10,693 nt of DNA from Actinomycetota bacterium (GTDB lineage Bacteria; Actinomycetota; Acidimicrobiia; Acidimicrobiales; Iamiaceae), in contig JAFDWI010000257.1 of NCBI GenBank assembly GCA_018268545.1, forward strand, positions 1 through 10,693, given 5' to 3'. Every line of letters begins with the position of its first letter. Positions within the stretch are counted from its first letter, which is position 1. The translations under genes and the position numbers were made by a program. The notes under the pieces were generated by a model, which made no database searches, was not told the DNA's origin, and worked only from the letters and a program-made list of their open reading frames with translations. Shown piece by piece: positions 7,046 to 10,693 of this stretch.

Positions 7046-7344
7046 GGGGCCTCCCCGAGGATCGCCGGAACACGGAACCGGTCCTCTTCGGCCGCAGGGG
7101 CTGCAGCCAGTACCTCGTCGCGGTCGAGGGTGGGTCCGGGGACGTCGTCTCGCCACACGTTGGTCAGCGCGAGCGGGTTGGTCGTCGGTGCGACATCACC
7201 GAGGTCCAACGCGGAAAGGTCACCGGCATGGGCGAGGATCGCCGCCAGCTCACCGGTCATGGTGTCGAGTTCGTCGTCGGTCAACGCCAGGTTCGCGAGC
7301 CTGGCGACGTGGGCGACGTCGGCTCGGCTGATTGGTTCGGTCAC
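7042..7344 (-). CDS. gatC: Aspartyl/glutamyl-tRNA amidotransferase subunit C
   Basis: GatC (100 residues) is the small subunit that wraps around the GatA-GatB interface and stabilises the complex. The N-terminal pattern ISRADVAHVARLANLALTDD (5-24) and helix EL..M.GELAAILAHAGDL (25-43) are typical, followed by the extended linker with LTNVWRDDVP and the C-terminal segment EEDRFRVPAIL. It is first of the three gat genes. The start is GTG 7344, giving the usual family length and N-terminus; an in-frame extension to 7476 would add 44 non-conserved residues. The GTG is only 8 bp from a TAGGGT hexamer and has no good Shine-Dalgarno sequence, so the mRNA may be leaderless. The stop overlaps gatA by 4 bp. 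Confidence 0.96.
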   Translation of the reverse strand: MTEPISRADVAHVARLANLALTDDELDTMTGELAAILAHAGDLSALDLGDVAPTTNPLALTNVWRDDVPGPTLDRDEVLAAAPAAEEDRFRVPAILGEAP

Positions 7345-7348
7345 GTCG

Positions 7349-7397
7349 GACAACCCTAACGGTCGCCGCCCGAGGACGCCGTTGTCGGAGGGTTGTC
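7349..7397. repeat. 9-bp inverted repeat over the gatC promoter
   Basis: GACAACCCT (7349-7357) and AGGGTTGTC (7389-7397) are perfect inverted arms 31 bp apart. The left arm contains most of the gatC -10 element. A further GTTGTC lies at 7381-7386. It could be a protein-binding pair or chance. The rest of the 142-bp gatC-esterase gap holds a second weak stem (CCCGTGTCC at 7402-7410 against GGAC and ACGGG at 7417-7430) and the terminator at 7447-7467. Confidence 0.35.
7353..7358 (-). promoter_or_regulatory. -10 element of the gatCAB promoter, likely leaderless
   Basis: Minus-strand TAGGGT (7358-7353) ends 8 bp before the GTG start of gatC, so transcription should begin at or within a base or two of the start codon. 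The same hexamer and the same 8-bp spacing precede the esterase start. No recognisable -35 element at 16-18 bp. Confidence 0.55.
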
Positions 7398-7446
7398 GAT
7401 GCCCGTGTCCACCCACGGACTGCCCACGGGGTCCGGTCGTCGAGGT

Positions 7447-7467
7447 GCCGACGTCGGGGACATCGGC
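7447..7467 (-). terminator. Stem-loop terminator candidate after the esterase gene
   Basis: On the minus-strand RNA GCCGAUGUC (7467-7459) pairs with GACGUCGGC (7455-7447) around a CCC loop: nine pairs, one of them a G-U wobble. The wobble becomes an A-C mismatch in the opposite transcript, so the hairpin favours the esterase direction. It lies about 20 nt past the esterase stop. No U-tract follows. Confidence 0.55.
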
Positions 7468-7486
7468 GTCGTCCACGACCCGGGAC

Positions 7487-8245
7487 TCAGGGCTGACCGG
7501 TGGCCCGCTTCGCGACGGCGACCGCGGTCCTCTCGATCAGCTCCGCGTCGAAGTCGAGCGTCGCGACGTGGTAGCTGCGCTCCATCGTGAGGCGTTCGAC
7601 CGGGCCGTTCACGGTCGTGGCGATGAAGTCGCTGTCGGTGACCGGTACGACATGATCCTGTGGCGAGTTGCACACCAGCACGGGCGCGGTGATCGACGCG
7701 AGCGCATCGGCGAGCAACGGAGCGGCTCCGAACAGGGTTGCCAACGGGCGCAGCGGCGTCGCTGGGTAGGACGCCTCGACGACACCGGGTTTGGCGATGT
7801 CCGAACCGATCGCGTCCATCACGGTCTCGCCGGAGTCGATCATGGACTGCACCAGATCACGGATCCCGGGTGGTTCGGTCGCCAACGCGTTGATGAAGAC
7901 GAACCCGGCAGCCTCGGCGTGCCGACCTCCGAGCCAGCCGGCGAGCGCGCCGCCCATCGACAGCCCGGCCACCACGATCTTCTCGGCACGCCCGGCCAAA
8001 CGAAGATACGCCGCCTCCGCGGACGCTGACCAGTCGTCCCACCCGGTCTCGAGCATGTCGTCCACGCTGGTCCCGTGCCCGGGCAACAAGGGCAACTCGA
8101 CCACGAAACCCGCATCGGCGAATGCCTCGGCGAGCGGGCGCATGGACTGCGGATTGCCCGTGAAACCGTGAAGGACGAGTACGCCGTGCGGTCCGCCCCC
8201 GGGCGACGACCACGGCTCGGCGCCGGGGATGATGGGATCGGTCAT
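7487..8245 (-). CDS. Carboxylesterase / monoacylglycerol-lipase-like alpha/beta hydrolase (Est30 type)
   Basis: This is a 252-residue cytoplasmic alpha/beta hydrolase with no signal peptide. The oxyanion motif LHGFTGNP is at 25-32, LPLLPGHGTS at 51-60, the nucleophile elbow GLSMGG at 94-99 (Ser96), acid Asp197 in NSPQDHVVP, and base His226 in SYHVATLDFD. Triad spacing and these motifs match the Geobacillus Est30 carboxylesterase group, which hydrolyses short- to medium-chain esters and monoglycerides. The start is ATG 8245, 8 bp after a TAGGGT hexamer and lacking a Shine-Dalgarno sequence, so probably leaderless. It is divergent from a TetR gene 70 bp away, which suggests regulation by that protein; the gene next downstream on its strand, gatC, appears separately promoted. 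Substrate not determinable from sequence. Confidence 0.92.
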   Translation of the reverse strand: MTDPIIPGAEPWSSPGGGPHGVLVLHGFTGNPQSMRPLAEAFADAGFVVELPLLPGHGTSVDDMLETGWDDWSASAEAAYLRLAGRAEKIVVAGLSMGGALAGWLGGRHAEAAGFVFINALATEPPGIRDLVQSMIDSGETVMDAIGSDIAKPGVVEASYPATPLRPLATLFGAAPLLADALASITAPVLVCNSPQDHVVPVTDSDFIATTVNGPVERLTMERSYHVATLDFDAELIERTAVAVAKRATGQP

Positions 8246-8253
8246 GGCCCGGA

Positions 8254-8259
8254 ACCCTA
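8254..8259 (-). promoter_or_regulatory. -10 element of the esterase promoter, likely leaderless
   Basis: Minus-strand TAGGGT (8259-8254) ends 8 bp before ATG 8245, the same geometry as at gatC. The -35 region would fall on 8277-8282, which is also the left arm of the inverted repeat shared with the TetR promoter. Confidence 0.55.
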
Positions 8260-8276
8260 CCCGTTCGACCCCGACA

Positions 8277-8303
8277 TTGACCGCCGGGTCAGGTTTTGGT
8301 CAA
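8277..8303. promoter_or_regulatory. TTGACC/GGTCAA inverted repeat, candidate TetR operator
   Basis: TTGACC (8277-8282) and GGTCAA (8298-8303) are perfect inverted 6-mers whose centres are 21 bp apart, placing both on one DNA face. A partial copy, GGTCA, lies at 8288-8292. The element spans the -35 to -10 of the tetR promoter and covers the -35 zone of the divergent esterase promoter, ideal for joint control. Binding by the adjacent TetR is inferred from position. Confidence 0.45.
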
Positions 8304-8306
8304 GAT
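8277..8306 (+). promoter_or_regulatory. Promoter of the second tetR gene
   Basis: TTGACC (8277-8282), an 18-bp spacer, then CAAGAT (8301-8306). The start codon ATG 8316 follows after 9 bp and no Shine-Dalgarno sequence is present, so the message may be leaderless or nearly so. Confidence 0.45.
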
Positions 8307-8315
8307 GAGTGCGCG

Positions 8316-8981
8316 ATGAGCGATCAACGACAACTCACCGTTCAAGGCGAGAAACGCAAGACCCAACTCCTGAGCTGTGCCGCAGAGTTGTTCGCGCAAC
8401 ACGGGTATGCGGAGACCCGGGTCGTCGACATCGTCGAACGCGCGGGTGTCGCGAAGGGGTTGTTCTACTGGTATTTCGAGAACAAGGCCGCGTTGTTCAC
8501 CGAGTTGGTCGTCGAGCATCGCGAGCAGTTGCGCCGGACCCAGCACCGGGCGATCGACCCGACGGCGACACCGTTGCAACAGATCCGCCAGGGCACCGAG
8601 GCGTCGTTGCGTTTCATGGCCGAGCGGGCGCCGTTCTTCGCGCTGCTCGAGGTCGAGACCGTCAACCGTGCCTTCGCGAACGTCTTGCGGGTCGGCACCG
8701 ACATCCACACGAACGACACCCGGCAGCTCATCGAGGCCGGGATCCGACGAGGCGCGATCCGCGACGACGACCCGGAACTCCTCGCACTCGGGGTGGTCGG
8801 AGCGGTCGGCTACTACGGCCACTTCCACCGCAGCGGCCGCACCACGATGTCGATCGACGGCCTGGCCGCGTTCGTCGGCAGGTTCGTGGTCTGTTCGCTC
8901 GCCGCCGACGAGCAGATCGCACGGGAGGTCCTGTCGGTGCCGACCCGGGACCCCCGTGCGAGCGCCGTCGACAAGAGCTAG
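8316..8981 (+). CDS. TetR/AcrR-family transcriptional regulator
   Basis: This 221-residue protein has a TetR_N DNA-binding domain at about 13-60: the helix KTQLLSCAAELFAQHGYAET, then the helix-turn-helix TRVVDIVERAGVAKGLFYWY (35-54), then the FENKAALF cap. The remaining helices form the ligand and dimerisation domain, which is not similar by eye to the other TetR in the window. The start is ATG 8316 (MSDQRQL), about 12 residues before the HTH helix as usual; upstream in-frame Met codons would run into the esterase promoter and gene. Head-to-head orientation with the esterase over 70 bp and co-direction with an SCP2 gene 62 bp downstream suggest it senses a fatty acyl or sterol-like compound and controls both. 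That role is an inference from context; the fold call is firm. Confidence 0.93.
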   Translation: MSDQRQLTVQGEKRKTQLLSCAAELFAQHGYAETRVVDIVERAGVAKGLFYWYFENKAALFTELVVEHREQLRRTQHRAIDPTATPLQQIRQGTEASLRFMAERAPFFALLEVETVNRAFANVLRVGTDIHTNDTRQLIEAGIRRGAIRDDDPELLALGVVGAVGYYGHFHRSGRTTMSIDGLAAFVGRFVVCSLAADEQIAREVLSVPTRDPRASAVDKS

Positions 8982-8984
8982 GGT
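8979..8984 (+). promoter_or_regulatory. Possible -10 element for the SCP2 gene, overlapping the tetR stop
   Basis: TAGGGT at 8979-8984 includes the TAG stop of tetR and repeats the hexamer seen before gatC and the esterase gene. A transcript from here would start near 8991 and carry a leader of about 50 nt including the GGAGG at 9029-9033. Cotranscription with tetR is equally possible. Confidence 0.3.
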
Positions 8985-9043
8985 CGCCGTCGTTCCATGA
9001 CCGCGTCCGCCGTCGCGTACGACCCAACGGAGGCAACCGGACC

Positions 9044-9445
9044 GTGCCAGCATTTCTTTCCGATGAGTGGATGCGTGCCGCAAAGGAGATCTACGCGGCG
9101 CACCCCGACGGCGCGCCGGCGTCGACCGAGCAGATGCAGATCAACCTCGTCGTCTCCGAGGCGCCCTTCGGCGACGGGACGATCCAGGCACACCTCGACA
9201 CGACCGGGCCACAGCCCGAGATCGATCTGGGCCACATCGACGGCGCGCCCACCACGATCATGACCGACTACGCGACCGCCAAGTCCGTCTTCGTCGGCCA
9301 GGATCAACAAGCCGCGATGCAGGCGTTCATGGGCGGGAAGATCCGGATCACCGGCGACATGACGAAGCTCATGATGCTGATGCAGGGAACCCCCGATCCG
9401 GCCGCCCTCGAGATCGCGTCCGCGATCCAGGCCGTCACCGACTGA
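9044..9445 (+). CDS. SCP2 sterol/lipid-carrier domain protein
   Basis: This 133-residue single-domain protein belongs to the SCP2 superfamily, small soluble proteins with a hydrophobic tunnel for acyl chains, sterols or acyl-CoA. The N-terminal FLSDEWMRAAKEIYAAH helix, the strand region INLVVSEAPFGDGTIQAHLD, the middle PTTIMTDYATAKSVFVGQDQ and the C-terminal signature AFMGGKIRITGDMTKLMMLM (about 96-115) follow the family order. The start is GTG 9044, with GGAGG ten bases upstream (9029-9033); Met10 at 9071 is a less likely alternative because it would remove conserved FLSDEW. It follows a TetR gene on the same strand and an esterase divergent from that, suggesting a role in handling a lipid-like ligand. 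Partner unknown; it may present or bind lipid without catalysis. Confidence 0.9.
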   Translation: MPAFLSDEWMRAAKEIYAAHPDGAPASTEQMQINLVVSEAPFGDGTIQAHLDTTGPQPEIDLGHIDGAPTTIMTDYATAKSVFVGQDQQAAMQAFMGGKIRITGDMTKLMMLMQGTPDPAALEIASAIQAVTD

Positions 9446-9457
9446 ACCGGTCGCCCG

Positions 9458-9488
9458 GTCGACATCGTCACTGCACGACGATGTCGAC
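9458..9488. terminator. Perfect 12-bp hairpin between convergent SCP2 and PASTA-protein genes
   Basis: GTCGACATCGTC (9458-9469) and GACGATGTCGAC (9477-9488) pair perfectly around a 7-nt loop (9470-9476). It begins 12 bp after the SCP2 stop. On the plus strand a TTTT run follows some 10 bases later. The right arm and loop are also the last codons and stop of the PASTA gene, so the 3' coding end doubles as terminator. On the minus strand no T-run follows. Confidence 0.7.
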
Positions 9489-10693
9489 GCGGGACCCTTT
9501 TGCGACCAACTGACCGGCGGGTGGGTTGAAGGCGACGGGGCGACCCGAGAGCGAACCCGAACCCTCGAGCGAATTCGCGACGAGCCCCACGCTCTGGAGC
9601 GCCGAGATCGCTCCCGACACGGTCGTGATGCCCGACAACGACGGGACGGCGACCAGCAGGCCCTTGGAGACGACCACCTGCACGCTCGCACCACGAGGCA
9701 CGCTCGCACCCGGGGCGGGTTCGACCCCGATGAGCCCACCGGTGTCGACCTTCGTGTCGAATCGTTCGACGACGACCGGGACCAACCCGATCGAACGAAG
9801 CGCCGCTTCGGCGCGCTCCGGCGACATGCCGGACACCGACGGAACCACCCGCGGTTCGGGCCCGTCCGACACGACGAGACCGACCGGTCCACCTTTTTCG
9901 ACCTCCGCGCCCGCCGCGGGTTCCGTCGAGAGCACCCGACCTGCGGGGACCGTCTCGGAATAGCGTTTGCTCACCGATCCGATGGCGAGACCGAGACCGT
10001 CCAATCGTGACCGGGCCGTGTCCTCACCCAGCCCGATCAATGCGTTCGGAACCGTCACCAGTGTCTGACCGTCGGACACCTCGAGGGTCACGGTCTTGCC
10101 TTCGGCCAGTCGTGTCCCGGCCGGGGGGCTCACGCCGACGAGCTCACCGGCATGGGTCCCGTCACGCCGGATGTGGCGCGTGTCGACGATGAACCCGAGA
10201 TGTTCCAGACGAGTCCGGGCCGTCGAAGCGTCGAGACCGGCGACCGATGGAACGACGTGTGTGGGCACGCGATGGGCGCGCCAGACGAGCAATCCGACGG
10301 CGGCGCCGCCCACGAGGAGCACCACGACGAGCGAGACCCACGCGATCCGCCAGCGTCGGCGCCCGCGCGTGGTCGCCGAAGGCGTCGGCCCGCCCGAGGG
10401 TTCCGTCGCCTCGGCACGTTCGCCCACGTCGGAACCGGCGTCCACCGGCGTGGTCGGTCCGACCAGGTCGGAGCCTTCCTCGGAGATCGGTCCGAGCGGC
10501 GCAGGTTCCGCCTCCTCGGTCGACGGGTCGTGCACGGGCGCGGACGGAACCACCAACGTGATGTCGTCGAAGGGCTCGAGCGGCGCGTCGATCACCGCAC
10601 CGGCTCGCTCACCTTCCAGCTCCAACGGTTCCGGATCGTCGAACCCGTCCGCGACGGCCATCAACGCGGTGACCAACCCCTGCGCATCGAGCC
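9468..10693 (-). CDS. C-terminal part of a PASTA-domain Ser/Thr protein kinase (PknB-like), 5'-truncated
   Basis: The frame is open to the window edge; 407 residues are present. The first 25 or so (LDAQGLVTALMAVADGF...PEPLEL) resemble the end of a Ser/Thr kinase C-lobe. An acidic, Pro/Glu-rich juxtamembrane region of about 85 residues follows, then basic RGRRRWR and one transmembrane helix at about 114-137. Outside the membrane are four PASTA repeats: about 144-208, 212-276, 281-344 and 346-407, each with a VP start and a P-(A/P)-(A/P)-G turn. The protein ends at the last strand (DIVVQ) with no tail. In PknB/PrkC proteins such repeats sense muropeptides or lipid II and signal growth or division. 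The fourth repeat is the most divergent. The kinase domain itself is off-window, so a non-kinase PASTA protein cannot be excluded. Confidence 0.8.
   Translation of the reverse strand, partial: LDAQGLVTALMAVADGFDDPEPLELEGERAGAVIDAPLEPFDDITLVVPSAPVHDPSTEEAEPAPLGPISEEGSDLVGPTTPVDAGSDVGERAEATEPSGGPTPSATTRGRRRWRIAWVSLVVVLLVGGAAVGLLVWRAHRVPTHVVPSVAGLDASTARTRLEHLGFIVDTRHIRRDGTHAGELVGVSPPAGTRLAEGKTVTLEVSDGQTLVTVPNALIGLGEDTARSRLDGLGLAIGSVSKRYSETVPAGRVLSTEPAAGAEVEKGGPVGLVVSDGPEPRVVPSVSGMSPERAEAALRSIGLVPVVVERFDTKVDTGGLIGVEPAPGASVPRGASVQVVVSKGLLVAVPSLSGITTVSGAISALQSVGLVANSLEGSGSLSGRPVAFNPPAGQLVAKGSRVDIVVQ

Noticed and set aside
5570..8029. Very long plus-strand open frame antisense to gatB, gatA, gatC and part of the esterase gene
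   Set aside because: Its translation is Arg/Gly/Asp-rich low-quality sequence with no domain, it runs across four genes and their gaps, and stop-free antisense frames are expected in DNA this GC-rich. The minus-strand genes have complete catalytic motifs.
8997..9263. Plus-strand frame starting at ATG 8997, just after tetR2 and a TAGGGT hexamer
   Set aside because: It overlaps the SCP2 gene in another frame, becomes Arg/Ser/Thr-rich, and has no domain; the SCP2 start with GGAGG at 9029 is better supported.
1..10693. Search for CRISPR arrays, insertion sequences, tRNA/rRNA genes, integrase or toxin-antitoxin genes
   Set aside because: No regularly spaced repeats, transposase-like reading frames, clover-leaf sequences or small paired toxin genes were seen; base composition looks even apart from the short AT-rich promoter near 3505.

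Overview
The window is GC-rich (about two thirds G+C by eye), densely coded DNA with an actinobacterial style: GTG starts, 4-bp GTGA gene overlaps, TAGGGT-type -10 hexamers placed immediately before start codons, a PASTA-domain kinase-like protein, an SCP2-domain protein and a tight gatC-gatA-gatB operon. The repertoire and style fit Actinomycetota, possibly the class Acidimicrobiia. That placement is an inference; no rRNA or other marker is present.

Layout. (1) 2-1159, plus strand: the C-terminal 385 residues of a MacA/HlyD-type efflux adaptor, cut by the window edge. (2) 3463-1165, minus strand: a drug-efflux operon made of a 14-helix-type MFS exporter followed, one base after its stop, by a TetR repressor. 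Adaptor and repressor converge on a 27-bp near-palindrome that contains both stop codons. (3) 4035-3568, minus: a small secreted lipoprotein with a Thr/Pro/Ser-rich linker and a four-cysteine C-terminal domain. (4) 7344-4140, minus: gatC, gatA and gatB, the complete GatCAB tRNA-dependent amidotransferase, joined by two GTGA overlaps. (5) 8245-7487, minus: an Est30-like carboxylesterase. It is divergent from (6) 8316-8981, plus: a second TetR regulator, followed by (7) 9044-9445, plus: an SCP2 lipid-binding protein. (8) 10693-9468, minus: the C-terminal part of a probable membrane Ser/Thr kinase, with one transmembrane helix and four PASTA domains. It converges on the SCP2 gene across a perfect 12-bp-stem hairpin that overlaps its own 3' end.

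How the genes fit together. The MFS-TetR pair is a standard self-regulated efflux cassette, with an AT-rich promoter and repeated CTCGTAT elements upstream. The esterase, TetR and SCP2 genes form a plausible small lipid or ester module: the 70-bp divergent region holds an inverted repeat (TTGACC/GGTCAA) positioned to affect both promoters. GatCAB is housekeeping: it amidates misacylated Glu-tRNA(Gln) and/or Asp-tRNA(Asn).

I did not find a mobile element, CRISPR array, RNA gene or clearly new multi-gene system. The points most worth following are the stop-codon-embracing convergent palindromes, the apparently leaderless starts, the esterase/TetR operator candidate, the unnamed four-Cys lipoprotein domain and the loss of all zinc-knuckle cysteines in GatB.
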